From: Tetracentron sinense
Taxonomy: Eukaryota; Streptophyta; Magnoliopsida; Trochodendrales; Trochodendraceae
NCBI GenBank assembly: GCA_015143295.1
Contig: CM026551.1
Coordinates: 49,960,034-50,024,033, forward strand
Reading direction: 5' to 3'
DNA length: 64,000 bases
Part shown: positions 13,682-28,600 of the stretch, piece by piece
Layout of the letters: every line of letters begins with the position of its first letter
Position numbering within the stretch: position 1 is the stretch's first letter
Translations under genes and position numbers: made by a program
Notes under the pieces: model-generated
What the model was told of the DNA's origin: nothing
Databases searched by the model: none
The model's input: the letters and a program-made list of their open reading frames with translations, nothing else

Positions 13682-16600
13682 ATAGCTACTATTTGAACTA
13701 TCTTATGAGTCACCACAACGCATTAATTCCTAAAACAGCAGTGAAAGTGTAATTCATTAACAAACATTTCTAGATAAAATGCAAATATTCAAGTCTAATA
13801 CACCATGTAACACAAGTGTACACAAGTAGAGGGCCTAGAGGCTAGAGGCACAACTAAGGCAACCCATATACAGGACAAACAAATTTGTAAAGTGCAAACC
13901 ACCAAAATCTCATTAATCCATTTAGTTATGGCATACAATAAAACATAGACTCAATGGGTACATACATCGATACCACATTGTGTTATGTGCAGGATCAAAA
14001 TTATTGGTGCTGTTAGTAGGAAATTAGGAAGAGTATACTAGGGTTTATGGAAGAGAGAAAGAGGTGTCTAGTATGCCAAGCTTGCCAATAAACCCATGAT
14101 GATGTGATGAAGCACCTGCCTTCATAAGAACATCTGCTAACTGATCTTTTGTTTTTAAAAAGACAAGACTAATTATCTTCGAAGCTATCTTCTCTCTGAT
14201 GAAATGCCTATCAACTTCAATATGTTTGGTCCTGTCATGTTGCACCGGGATATGTGCAATGCTAATAGCAGCTTAGAGTGTTATCTATGATGGGTTTGAG
14301 AAACCCAGTTTTATCATCAAGGTCTTAATCCACAATAACTCACAGGCTCCATGAGTCATGGCTTTGTACTTTGCTTCGACACTAGATCGTGAAACCATAG
14401 ACTGCTTCTTACTTCTCCAAGTAACCAAATTTTCATCAACAATTGTGCAATAGTCTGACGTAGATCGACAATCTGTGGCTGACAGCCCAATCAGCATCTG
14501 TATACGACTCTACCTTCAAGTGCTCATTCCATCTGAATAATAACCCTAACCTGGTGAAGACTTTAAGTATCTCAAAATTCGTTCTACAGCCTCAAGGTGT
14601 ATAGTCCTAGGATTGTGCATGTACACACTGATTACACTCACTGCATAAGCAATATCAGGACGAGTCAAGGATAAGTAAATCAGCCTACCAACAAGTCTCT
14701 AGAACATACCAACATCTTCAAGTAATTCATCACTCTCATAGTCAAGTTTAACATTAGTTTCCATAGGAGTTGCTACAGGTTTCAAGCCAAGCTTTCCAGT
14801 GTCTTCCAAGTTCCAATAGATCAAAAATATATTTTCTCTGAGATATGAAGATGTCATTCCTTGAATGGACAACTTTAATCCCAAGGAAATACCTGAGTAA
14901 ACTCAAATCTTTAATCTCAAATTCTTTGGACAGAAGATCCTTAAGATTTTGTATCTCCCCTGGTTATCTCCAGTTACAACGATATCATCTATATACACTA
15001 GAAGTGCAGTAGTTGTGTTTCTCAATTGCTTCACAAACAATGTATGATTTGAGTGACATTGAGTATACTCAAACTTCTTCACAGCTCCACTAAACCTTTC
15101 AAACCAAGCCCTAGGGGATTATTTAAGGTCATAAATTGCCTTCTTCAAAAAACAAATTTTACCATTCTGATTTCGAACATTCAACCCAGGAGGTAAAGCC
15201 ATATAAACTTCTTCTTTGAGATCTCCATGAAGAAAAACATTCTTCACATCTAATTGAAAGAGAGGTCATGACTAATTTGCTGCTACCAAAAGAAGAATTC
15301 TGCTTGAATTCATCTTGGCTATAGGAGCAAATGTTTCATGATAATCGATCTCATAGGTCTGTGTGAATCCCTTAGCAACCAACCTTGCTTTGTATATGTC
15401 AACAGTACCATCAGTCTTGTATTTTCCAGTATAAACTCATTGGCATCCAACTAACTTCTTGTCCCTAAGAGCATCAACAAGTTCACATGTATTGTTTTTT
15501 ATGAGTGCCTTCATTTCCTCCCAAATTGCTTCCTTCCACTTAGGGTGTTGCAATGCATCTGTGACTCTAGATGGAATAAATATTGAAGACAAAGTTGAGA
15601 CAAAACCACGAATAGTTGGAGAACAAGATTCACAAGAAACAAAGTTAGAGATAGGATGAGATGTACAGGTGTGTTTCTCTTTGCGTAAAGCAATAGAAGT
15701 ATCAAGGTCAATAGTCAATAGTGTTGAGTAAAAATGAAGAATTACCTAGACTGGGAGCAACTAGAGAAGTAGGAGATGGATTTGGATCCACAACGATATG
15801 TTGAGAGTGTTGTTCAGTTGATTGAAGCTCCATCTTGGAACGTCTAGAGTATGTCTTCAGCTCATTTTCCTTCTCTCGGCTCATTTTCCTTCTCTTTAGT
15901 GTCATAAAAAAAGAACAACGGGGCAAAAAGTTTTTCTTCGAGAACAAGAACTAGAAGGGGTATCTCTTCACTAACACTCTCCCTTTGAAGAGGAACCCCG
16001 AAATAAAATGGAACTGACTCATAGAAAGAGACATCCTTATAAATAAACATATTACCTGTCAGGGGATCAAACATCTTATACTCCTTTTGTGTAGAGGAAT
16101 ACCCTAAGAACAGACATTTGATGGACTTAAGATCCAACTTAGAACGATTTGGACCTAAGATATGAAGGAAACAAGTACAACCAAAGACACAAAGTGGAAG
16201 ACTAAAAGGAAGACTCTCAAGACACAATAACTGATGAGGAGACTTGAAATCCAAAACTCGGGAGGGCATCTGATTAATCAAATACGCCGTTGTAAGCACT
16301 ACCTCAGACTAAAAAAAAAATTTCGACTTCCATCTGTAGTAACAAACTTCGAACAACCTCAAGCAAATGATGATTCTTTCTTCCTTAAGGATTAAAAAAA
16401 TCAAACAAGTCAACAAGTCGGATCTCTTAAACACGAACAACGCCTCAACCAGAAGTCTAAATCAATTCTGATTTGTATAAATCAGGAATTCACACACTTC
16501 ACAACCTTCCACCAAGGTTTTCAACTTCATACAATCAAATAAAAAGCCCAATCATAGCAAAAATAGAAGATTCAGCATGTGAACTTGAAAAAAACAATGT

Positions 16601-19600
16601 AGGGACTCTGAAACACGCCCAAACTTCACATTTGTGTTCCATTAATTTGCAATCACCAAAACACATCAAATTTTATCAACTAATAGCAACATACGATCCC
16701 TAAAAATTTGTTTGATCCAAACTGATTTTTTTTTAATCAAACAGTTGAATAAATCTTCATCTAGAACTTATCAAAATAGTTTAGAAAGACTATCACAACC
16801 CAAAAGATACAGATCTTTTAAGATTTGTTTTCTTCAAAAAACACTATTCACGGCACTGTTCATGAACACTATTCATGAAAGCCATAAAAAGAAAAAGAAA
16901 AATACAAGTTTTTCTTCCCGCTCTAATACCAAGTAGGAAATTATGAATAATAAACTAATGTTTATGGAAGAGAGAAAGAGGAGAAGCGGAAGAAGAAAGA
17001 GGAATATGGTATGAAATTAATGTCTCCATCCCTTTAGTTATTCTTTTATATTACTAACAAAATAAAATGACATAAATGCCCTTAGTTACAATAAAAAAAA
17101 TTATAATAATAAAACATAACAAAGCAAGGTTCGAAATTTCAAAAATATATCGCCAATATTTATCGATATCGGTGGTGACCAATGCATCTATATGTTGTTT
17201 AAAAAAAATTACACTGTGTCGATAGATATAGGCGATATATCGCTGATATCAACGATATATCACCGACACCTTACACTATGTCGTAAAGAGTGGGTTTTGC
17301 AAGGAAAATCCAAAACAGAGAATCACGGGCTGGAATACCCGTTAAGAAGAGGGAAAAAAAAGTACCTAAAGGCTACAGGATACCCATGAGGCCATAGAGA
17401 AGAAATTCTTTAAATGTGAATCATCATCAGTTCAGACATCAATTCATCATGCAATAGAAAAAATTTCTACTTGAATCTTTGATTGAGAAGATAAAAAAAG
17501 AAAAATGGTAGAAATTTGAGAGTAGAGAAGGAAAAATGAAGAAAAGGTAAGAGCCAAGAGCAAGAAGGTAATTACATACCTGTGAGAGGAGCAGCGCTGC
17601 CGCCATCGCCATCAACATTTGCCTCCGTCGATTGCAACTTGAGTCTTCGAAGTTACGTAATCCCTCTCCCCTCTTCTTCTCTTTTTCTTCTTTCCTTCTG
17701 GTTTTTTTTTTTTTGGTTCTGTATGCCCTTGCTTTACTGTTTACGAATGTGAGAAGGTTAGGGCTTTAAATGATGGGATTTTACATATCAGGCTCTTAGG
17801 TTTTGACAGTTTTCAAATAAACTATTAATATTAACATATTTACAAATAAGCTCATCATTTTTTCCTAATTAACAAAGAATAGGACCTTGGTTCCATTAAG
17901 ACTTTTCCTTATCACAGTTAGTAAAATGACCAGTATAGCCTTAAGATATTTAATAACCTCACAAAGCCCCCTTTAACCACCCTTGAACTATGGTTAACAA
18001 GATTTAACCCTTGTGATTATTTTTTTCTAAAAAATAAGGTTAAATGTTTTAAGCCTTTAATCCTAAGGTTTAGTGATTCTTAACCAAAGGTAAAGGAATG
18101 TCCCTCTTAACTCCCTTTAAATGTGGTAAAGATTCACTAACCTTTAAGGTTAAAGCATCTAGCATTGGTTTTTAAAAAACAAAAAAATTTAGATGTGTCA
18201 CCTTGTTACTCCCTTTATAATTTTGACTTCTATAAATTTTTTTAAAGCGTCTTTTTGAAAAATATAGTGTTCAAGAGTTAAAGTTTTTGGTTAAATAAAT
18301 TAAGCATCCAAGGGTTAAAAAAATACAATGTTGAATGCTTAAAATTTTTTTAATGCATTTTTACAATTTTTTTATTCTTTTAAAAAAATTAAATCATCTA
18401 ATCTAGAATTTTGGATTTTTTAAAATACAGTATTCTTTTTTAACTCCCTATAAGTCTATTACTATGGTTGAAATTTACTGACCGTTAGAAATAACTGAAT
18501 AAAGCATCTAACTTTGGTTTTAAGGTTTTTTAAAAAAAAAATTAGTATGAAAAATTTCTACAAATGATGTGTCATGTAAAAAAGTAAATTATATGACAAA
18601 AAAAATATTTCAAAAACTAATATTGATTTATATTAGACACCTAATTCAAAAACAAATGTATTAAAATTTTAATATAAGGCTTTTTTTTTTTGTTTTAATG
18701 ATATTACTTGAAATTCATGGATATTATATTTAGTTATGAATTTTAATAATGTTCTCTTATTATTATTATTAATAGCTAATAATTCTTAAAAAATTAAAAT
18801 TATTTTAAAATATTATATTGTAAAAGAATTGTATTTGTAAAATAATTAGCCCGAGTAATTTCACCACTCTATAATTTGTAAAAGAATTAAACTTGATTTT
18901 TCAACCAGTTAGAAAAATATAGATAGAAAAAAAAAACTTTGTATTTTGGCATAGAAGTCTTGTTTGATTACATTAAACTTGTAATCACCTAAACAAAACT
19001 CAATAGACCTAGATTACATCAAAATAAAAATTCTATATATTTAAAGCTTAAACAGGACTCCAGCAAATTTAAATAAAATTGCATTAACTTCTTTTTACAT
19101 AATTACATCAACTTCATAGTCAAATAAAATTACATCATGGGTTTGTTGCTTGATTGCATATAGAAATAGTTTAAGAAACTAAATTAAATTTCAATTAATT
19201 GTTTCAAATTTCTAAAACAATGATCATGGATAATCATAGAATTGCATCAACTTCTTTTGACAATAATATTTATTAGTGATCCACTAGGCAGTATTTTTCA
19301 TTATGGTACGAGACATTGGTTGGTCGCATGAGAGACCAATTGAGGGGAACAAAAATGGAGCAATATGTAATTATTGTGCCAAAAAAATAAGGGGCAGTGG
19401 AATTACTCGGTTAAAGTGGCATCTTGCTGGGGGTGATTCGAATGTGGCAGACTGTGCATGTTGTCTGACGGAGGTCAGACAAGCTATGAAGGCTCACCTT
19501 ACCATTGGGGCTAAGGAAAAGTTGGAGCATGCCGTGCAACAAAAGGCAATCCATGAGGAATTAAGGCGATGTCTACAGCCACCAGCAGATGTGGATGACG

Positions 19601-22600
19601 ATGACGAAAATACTTTATACCCTATCGACTGTATTGGAGTTGACGAGAGGCTAGTATATCAACAGGAATATCGTCAATCTATGCGCCAGCAATGGGATAA
19701 GGATCAGGAGCGGTCATTTGTAGCTCGCATGCAGCATGCCAATTTCAAAGGCAGTGTCAAAGCAGGGCCATCAGGTTCAACTTGTAGGACATCTAATGTT
19801 GGGATTGAGACACAACCACGTGGTATGTTTGGCCGCTCCCAGAGCATGAAAGTCTCAGATCTGCCACATGATTCATCTCTGTACAAAAGTCGAAATGCAA
19901 AACAGAAGCAACTGAAGGAAATGTGGAGTGGGGGAAGTTTGATGGAGGCGTTTGCTACAACTGTTTCCAAGTTTTTTATACATAGTCATGTGTCTGCTAA
20001 TGCCGCCTCAACCCCACAGTTTAAGAATATGATTGACGAGGCAGAACGAGTTGGACCGGGAGTAGAGCATCCTTCTCCAAATTAGATTACATATAAATAC
20101 TTAGACACAAAGAAGAAGATGAGAGACTATATTGACACCATAAAGCCAACATGAAAAAATTTTGGAATCACTATTATATGTGATGGTTGGACAGGGTTAG
20201 GCTTTCGATCATCAACTTTATAGTGTACAATCAGGGAAAGACAATAATTTTGAAGTCTGTGGATGCATCTAACAATATAAAGGATACAAAGTATATATAT
20301 GGCTTGATAAAGGGTGTTGTAGAGGAAGTGGAAAAGAAAAATGTAGTACAGGTGGTGACAGATAATGGGAGTGCCTTCGTGAAAGTTGGGAAGATGCTTA
20401 TGAAAAGGTATTACCTATATTGGACCTCTTGCGCAACCCATTGCATTAACCTGATATTACAGGCAATAGGAGAAAGACGTTCTGTGAAGGAGGTTATTGA
20501 CGAGGCAAGAACGGTAACCAACTTCATATACAACCACAGTTGGGTTCTAACAAAAATGAGGGCCTTGTGTGGTGGTGAAATAGTACGGCCAGGGGTGACG
20601 CGCTTTGCCACCAATTACATTGTCTTGAAGAGTTTGTCCAAACATAAAATTGGACTAAAGGCATTGTTCACTAGGACTGATTGGGTAGAATATAGACACA
20701 GGCTCATTATTTTGGCAAAGAAAGTTGAGAACGTTGTCCTTAACAACGCATTTTGGGACAAAGTGGATGATACGGCCATTATACTAGAGCATATTTACCG
20801 TGTCTTAAGGGTGATAGATATAGATAAGTGGCCGACTTGGGTTCTGTGTACGAATTAATGCGGGTAATGAAGGCATCGATAAAGAATGTGTCCCCTCGTG
20901 GATACAAGTGGATCCACAAGATTCTCGATGCTCGTTGGGATAAGACATTGGAGCATCCCCTTCATGTTGCTGGTAAGTTTGATGTTTATTAGATATAAGT
21001 TATTGCATGCTTATAATAATAATTGTATGTTGTATAACTTTCACGTTTCAGCATATTACTTGAACCCAAAGTATCATTATAATCACCAATTAGAGAATCG
21101 GGACGACTTAATAAAGGATGTTCACAACGTCTTCGAGAGGTTGGACCCGAAGTGCAAGCAAAAAAGAGACTTCAGGAATGAGGTGAAATGTCTTTATCTC
21201 GTTAACTATAGCATATTTATGTGCATTTTTGCATTCAAATTTATTCTATCTCATTTGAACATGTTTTCTCAAAATCTATAACTAGTACGCTTCAGGGATG
21301 AGTGGGGGAGCTTTGGAAGAAATTCTGCTAAGGAGGGAAGGTCTAAGATGACGTCAGGTGAGTAATTTCTTCCCAATAAAGTAACTAGTTTATTTATCTG
21401 CATCAAAATATCTATGAAACTAATGGATAACATTGATTAATTGTCAGCTAATTTGTGGCAAATGTACGGAACCGACTATTTGACCCTCAGAAAGTTGGCG
21501 GCTCACATGTTAGTACAGACTGCTTCATCTTCAGCATACAAGCGGAACTGGAGTACATTTGCCCTCATCCACACAAAGCAACGGAACCGACTTGACTACA
21601 AAAAGCTGCAAAAACTGGTCTTCTGTCACTATAATATGAAGCTGGGACTCAGACAACTGGAGACCTAATGTTAATCGGTGCCACTAAGGATCAAGAGAAT
21701 CCACTTTCTGAGTGGGTTAAGGTTTCATCCCTTGATGAAAGATGATGGGCGTCCGAGCGCAACTATAGCTAGCGCAGCCGCTGAAATGGGCATCGATGTA
21801 GAAAGAGTTATTGCTACAGAAGTGGGGTCTAACACTAGCAGGAGCAGCTCTAGCACAGAATCATTTGATGAGATGATGAGAAGTCCAGGCCTTGGGACTT
21901 CGAGAACAACAACCACTGGGACAGGTAGATTGTCCAATAGTAATAGTGAGGGTGGTGATGACCATGATGAGAGTAGCAGAGGCGGCGACAATCCTAAGGA
22001 TGGAGGCAACGTCGAAGTTGAACCGGAGGAGAGACAAAGGCCTCTGAGCCCATTCACCGTAGAGGCTAGCTTTGAGCATTCCACACAGGACCAAGATCAT
22101 GGTGCCCCGTCTTCACATCCAGTTCCAAGCCAACCGAGACATTACGTCTCTCGTTAACAAGGCCAGGGTAGGGGCAAGGGACGAGATGTGGGACACAATG
22201 CTTGGTTTGAGGCCATGGAACATTCAGGCTCTAATTCCAGAGGGTCTCAACGTACATGGTCCTCCAGCTATGACCAGGATACACAGTCTCAGACATCTGG
22301 CTCTCAAGAACATAGCTATGCACATTCCACACAGGACCAATATCCATATGGATATGCCTCAGGTTATGAGCCACCTCCATATGGGTATGGAAATGTACAT
22401 TTCTAAATCTCAATGTCGATGGCAGTTGTGCCTCATCACCCACAGTATCCATTAATGGTGCTACATCTTAGCCCCACATGACTACCAACGTTATGTACTT
22501 AGTATACATCCATGTACCATAATGTGATGAGTTGGGTAAAGTATTGTATGTGGAGAACCAGTATTATAGCCAGCCTAGTCAAGATAGAGATGATGACTTC

Positions 22601-25600
22601 GAAACTTCACATAACTCCTAGTAGTGATTGCAGTTTTTTGATGGGTTGTATTATTTATGTTTGTATTATTATGAATCATATAAATTATGAATTTATGATT
22701 GATTGAGAAATGAATGAAACATGAATCAATCATACATTATCATCACTCGTCAGCGCATATCTTTGTTCTCTTCTAATTGCATTTCTTATGTATATTGTTA
22801 TTTTTTTAAATGTTTTTATTCTAAAAAGTGTACCGTGTATTAACATCTATTTTAACATTTCCTGAAGTTTCACTACAAAATTCTATGTTTTGCCCCATCT
22901 TTTTGCAATTTTTTCAAAAATCACCGATAAACGATATGTCTTCTGATATATCTTTTTTCCGCGGCTCAACATGTCAAGAGATATCGACATTCAGAACCTT
23001 GTAACATAGTAACTAGATAATAAAGCTGTAATGGGCTTATATAGATGGCCCATTACGACACTGCTATTAACATCATAACCTGCAAGTTATATGTGGTATG
23101 TCTACCAGACATGATTACAACTTGAGCCTAACCCATATAACACTGATACCATGCTTGGTAGTCTTTGCAATATTGTTTGTACTGCTCAGGAGTATATGAA
23201 TATACTACCTCAACTAGCTGAATAATGAGATAAGCTTGTGGAACTGGCATTTTTTCATATTCATATGAATTAGAAGTTTGTGTCTACATCCCATACCCCG
23301 ACCCATAATCATAAACATGAAATGATGATGGAGAAATGTATCCCTGATCAGCTGGCATAATGGAGAGCCCAATGTTAATCATCTCAATGTCATAGAGGAT
23401 TACATCCGTACCCTGAGGCACCCCATCATCTATGATGTCTCAATGCTGCCTAGCCTTTCATTAGCATTGTCGTCCCCCTGATCTGCATCGGCGATATGTG
23501 TGAGATTGAGTGGGACCAAAATGTCTGCATTTGTGTAGCATGATCAAAGTGCTGCTCCTCTGTGAAAACCATACTCCATCCCCTCTCCTTTAAACTCATC
23601 ATATACAAATTGTGAATAGCCACCGACATAAATGCCCTCGATCCCACTAATATCACCATCAACATCATCACCAATCGTGGTCATCACCACCATCATCATC
23701 AGTTCATCACAGTTGTCATCATCATTACCACCACCTAGTGATCTCATCAAACTCAATTTCAACATCCAAGTCAACACTAGTCCCAATTCCACTAGCCCAT
23801 ACTAGTGACAACCCTACTCTACTAGTACCTGCTCCACTAGCCCATGAACTACATCACACGGCCCTGCTCCACGAAAACAAGCTACACTCATATATTCCTC
23901 AGCCCATCTTGCTAAGAAGGTATTCAGCCTAGGCTCATCAGTCCTCACAAGGTTTATCCAACATTACCTCCCCTGACTGATATAGGAAATCTAGTCTTCC
24001 TCGTCAAACACATTGATTGGTCTATCGAACGGAACATTCCATCAGTCTTCTTCGCGTCCTTCATCAAGTGTGTAAGCCTCAGCCTCGTGTTGTAATGGGC
24101 ATAGATGAGCTTCTCTAGCTTGTGGTAGTGCAAGCGTTTGTGGCTTTGAGTGAATGCGAGAATATTTACCCAATTTCTCTCACATCCACTTGACGAAGCC
24201 TTGTTGTAATGGGCATTAATAGAGTTGTGAAACATTGTCTTCCCATCACAATACACAAAAAAATTAATGTTGGACAAATGATTCAGTTCTATCCAACCAT
24301 CACACGAAAGTGCCCCATACGTCCTTCCTAATTTCTTTTTAAAAGACTTGATACTCTTCTTTATCCCTATACTCTCAATATTTAATATTGGACCCGTAAT
24401 GTTGTAAGGAGTGTACCCCTTTATACTCAGTTCAATCCTCTTAATCTAATTGATCAGTTGGTAGTAGGGGGATGTTGTGACGTTGGGAGCTATATGGCTG
24501 TAAAATGAAAAACTTACTGATGGCATTTTTTAATATCTTCCCCACCTTTCCACCCAAGAACATATACTTCAGCCTCGTCTGTGTGGCACCCTTGTGCACA
24601 TACACAGAGGGATCCATCTCTTCAATGCTACGAGTACTTCCCCCTATCTTAGACCTACTCGGTATCCCTCTAAATCTATCAACTACATTTGTGATGCTAC
24701 TGGACCATGCAATCCTGTGACTAAGCCTCCTGGAACCACTAACCTCGTGCTGAAATTGTTCACATCTAGCAGACTTAGCCATATTTTCCCTCTCCAGAGC
24801 CCAAGGTTCTGAATGTCGATATCACTCGACATGTTGAGCCGCAGAAAAAAGATATATCGGAAAATATATTGTTTATCGGTAATTTTTGAAAAAATTGCAA
24901 AAAAATTGAACAAAACATGAAATGTACATTACCATACCCATATGGAGGTGGCTCATAACCTGATGCATATCCATATAGATATTGGTCTTGTGTGAAATGT
25001 GCATAGCTATGTTCTTGAGAGCCCGATGTGTGAGACTAAGTATCCTGATCATAACTGGAAGACCATGTACATTGAGACCCTTTGGAACTAGAGTCTGAAT
25101 GTTTCATGACCTCAAACCAAGCATCGTGTCCCACATTTCGTCCCTGGCCCTTGCCGATACCCTGGCACTGTCAACAAGAGACATAATGTCTCGCTTGGCT
25201 TGCAACTGGATGTGAAGACGGGGCACCATGATCTTGGTCCTGTGTAGAATGCTCAAAGCCAGCCTCTACAATGAATGGACTCAAAGGCCTCTGTCTCTCC
25301 TCCGGTTCATCTCTAACGTTGCCTCCACTCCCAGGACTGTCGCCGCCTCTGCTACTCTCATCATGGTCATCACCTCTCACTATTACTATTGGATAATTTA
25401 CTTGTCCCAGTGGTTGCTGCACCCGAAGTCCCAGGATCTATTAAACTTCTCATCATCTCATTAAATGATTCAGCGTTAGAGCTGCTCCTGTTGGTGCTAG
25501 ACCCCACTTCTGTAGCAATAACCCTTTCTACATCGATGCCCATCTCAACAGCCGCGCTAGCTATAGTTGTGTTCAGACGCCCATCATCTTCATCAAGGGA

Positions 25601-28600
25601 TGAAACCTTAACCCACTCAGAAAGTGGATTATCTTAATTCTCAGTGGCACTGATTAGCATCAAGTCTAAAAGATCCTACTCAGGTTGCCTCTAGTGTCAA
25701 TCTTCAGTTGCCAGAGTCGCAGCTTCATATTATAGTGACAGAAAACCAGTTTTTGCAGCTTTTTATAGCCAAGTCGGTTCTACTGCTTTGTGTGGATGAG
25801 GGCAAATGTACTCCAGTTCCGCTCGTATGCTGAAGATGAAGCAGTTTGTACTAACACGCGAGCCGCCAACTTTCTGAGGGTCGGACAGTCGGTTCCGTAC
25901 ATTTTTCACCAAGCAGCTGACAATTAATCAGTGTTATCCATTAGTTTCATAGATATTTTGATGCAGATAAATAAACTATAGTTACTTTATTAGGAAGAAA
26001 TTACTTACCCGGCGTCATCTTAAACCTTCCCTCCTTGGTAAAATTTCTTCAAAAGCTGTCCCGCGCATCCATAGATTTTGAGAAAACATGTTCCAATTAG
26101 ATTGAAAAAAGTAGAATGCAATAATGCACATAAATATGCTATAGTTAACGACATAAAGACATTTCACCCCATTCCCAAAGTCTCTTTTTTGCTTGCACTT
26201 CGGGTCCAACGTCTCGAAGACATCATGAACAGTCTTCATTAAGTCGTCCCGATTCCCCAATTGATGATTATAATGATACTTTGGGTTCAAATAATATGTT
26301 GAAACGTGAAAGTTATACGACATACAATTATTATTATAAGCATGCAATAACTTACATCTAATAAACATCAAACATACCAGCAGTATGAAGGGGATGCTCC
26401 AGTATCTTATCCCAACGAGCATCGATAATCTTGTGGACCCACTTGTATCCACAAAGGGACACATTCTTTATCGACGCCTTCATTAACCGCATTAATTCGT
26501 ACACAGAACTAATAGTCGGCTACTTATCTATATTTATCACCCTTAAGAAACGGTAAACATGCTCTAGTATGCTAGTCATATCATCCACTTTATCCCAAAA
26601 TACGTTGTTAAGGACAATGTCCTCAACTTTCTTTGCCAAAACAGTGCGTGTCCATACTCCACCTAATCAGTCCCAATGAACAATGTCTTTAGTCCAATTT
26701 TATGTTTGGACAGACTCTCCAAGGCAATGTAATTGGTGGTGAAGCGCGTCGCCCCTGGTTGTCCTATTTCACCACCACACAAAGCCCTCATCTTCGCTAG
26801 AACCCAACTGTGGTTGTATATGAAGTTGGTTACCGTTCTTGCCTCGTCAATAACCTCCTTCACAGAACGCATTTCTCCTATCACCTGTAATATCAAGTCA
26901 ATGCAATGGGTTGCGCACAGAGTCCAATACAGGAGATACATTTTCATAAGCATCTTCCCAACCTTCACGAAGGCACTCCTATTATCATCACCACCTATAC
27001 TACATTTTTCTTTTCCACTTCCTCTACAACACCCTTCATCAAGCCATATATATACTTTGCATCCTTTATATTGTCAGATGCATCCACAGACTTTAAAAAT
27101 ATTGTCCTTCCCTGACTGTACACTATAAAGTTGATGATCGAAGGCCTAGTGGGCCCTGTCCAACCATCGCACATAATAGTGACTCCAAAATTTTCCCACA
27201 TTGGCTTTCGGGTGTTAATTTAGTCTCTCATCTCATTCTCCTCTGTGTCTAAGTATTTATTTGTAATCTCATATGGAGAAGGAGGCTCTACCCCCGGTCC
27301 AACCCATTTATCTTGTCAATCATGTTCTTAAATTGTAGGGTTAAGGCGGCATTAGCAGGCACATGGCTATGTATAAAAAAACTTGGATACAACTGTTCCA
27401 AGCACCTTCACCAGACTTCCCCACTCCACATTTCCTTCAGCCGCTTCTGTTTTGCATTTCGACTTTTGTACAAAGACGAATCATGTGGCAGATCTGAGAC
27501 TTTCATGCTCTGGGAGCGGTCACAGATACCACGCGGTTGTGTCTCAGTCCCAACATTAAATGTCCTACTTGTCGAACCGGATGGTCCTACTCCAGCACTG
27601 CCTCTAAAATCAGAAGGCCGCATGTGAGCTGCAAATGACTGCTCCTGATCCCTGTCCCAATGTTGGCGCATAGATTGAAGATTTGCACGTCGATATGTTA
27701 GTCTGTCGTCAACTCCAATACAGTCGATTGGGGTATAAAGTATCATCTTCGTCATCATCATCCACATCTGCTAGTGGCTGTAGACCACACCTCAATTCCT
27801 CACAAATTGCCTTTTGTTGGGTGGCATGCTCCAGCTTTTCCTTAGCCCCAGCGGTAAGGTGAGCCTTTATAGCTTGTCTGACCTTCGTTAGACAACTTGG
27901 ACAATCTGCCACATTCGAATCACCCCTGGCAAGATGTCACTTTAACCAAGTAATTCCACCGCTCCTTATTTTTTTGGCACAATAATTACATATTACTCCA
28001 TTCTTGTTCCCCTCAATTGGTCTTCTTTGCGACCAACCTATGTCTCGTACCATAATGAAAAATAATGCTTAGTGGATCACTAATAAATATTAATGTTAAA
28101 CACATAATATAATCAAGCACCAAAACCCGTGATTTTTTTTTTTAATGATTATCCATGTTAATTGTTTTAGAAATCTGAAACAATTAATTGAAATTTAATT
28201 TAGTTTCTCAAACTATTTCTATATGCAATCAAACACCAAAACCCGTGATGTAACTTTATTTGACTATGAAGTTAATGTAATTATGCAAAAAGAAATTGAT
28301 GCAATTTTATTTAAATTTGCGGGAGTCCGGTTGAAGTTTTAAATATATAGAATTTTTATTTTAATGTAATCTAGGTTTATTAAGTGTTATTTAGGTGATT
28401 ATAAGTTTAATGTAATCAAGCAAGACTTCTATGCCGAAATACAAAATACAAAGTTTTTAATCTATCTATATTTTTCTAACTGGTTGAAAAATTAAGTTTA
28501 ATTTTTTTACAAATTATAGAGTGGTGGAATTACTCGGGCTAATTCTTTTACAAATATAATTCTTTTACAATATAATATTTTTAAAATGATTTTAATAATT

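Larger units (their letters stand above)
17125..23001 (+). mobile_element. hAT transposon, element A (5.9 kb)
   Basis: Starts CAAGGTTCGAAAT and ends CATTCAGAACCTTG; terminal motif CAAGGTTC. Flanked by TAACAAAG (17117-17124) and TAACATAG (23002-23009), a 7/8-matching 8-bp duplication as hAT elements make. It contains a plus-strand BED/hAT transposase gene and, near its left end, an outward-reading exon on the minus strand. Close relative of element B (24802-30352), in opposite orientation. It sits within the copia 5' LTR. Confidence 0.93.
14011..23072 (-). mobile_element. Ty1/copia retrotransposon remnant, 5' LTR split by hAT element A
   Basis: Minus-strand order: 5' LTR, primer-binding site (TGGTATTAGAG at 16920-16932), degenerate gag/protease/integrase region, then RT and RNase H. 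The 5' LTR starts TGTTAATAGCAG at 23072, is interrupted by element A, and resumes at 17124 to end at 16933. About 50 bp of the 3' LTR (14011-14064, ending TAACA) remain and match 16933-16981. About 255 bp is the inferred full LTR. A deletion removed the polypurine tract and most of the 3' LTR. The direct flanks GGTGC and TCATA do not match, so no target duplication is visible. Confidence 0.8.

Noticed and set aside
19704-19970. 88-codon minus-strand frame within the BED region
   Set aside because: Antisense shadow of the element A transposase; its counterpart in element B is not conserved as coding.
21725-22084. 119-codon minus-strand frame rich in Leu/Ser/Pro
   Set aside because: It is the antisense of the low-complexity transposase tail of element A.
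23450-23792. Met/Asp-rich minus-strand frames as a separate gene
   Set aside because: They lie in the low-complexity tail of hAT element C; the frames overlap one another and show no independent signals.
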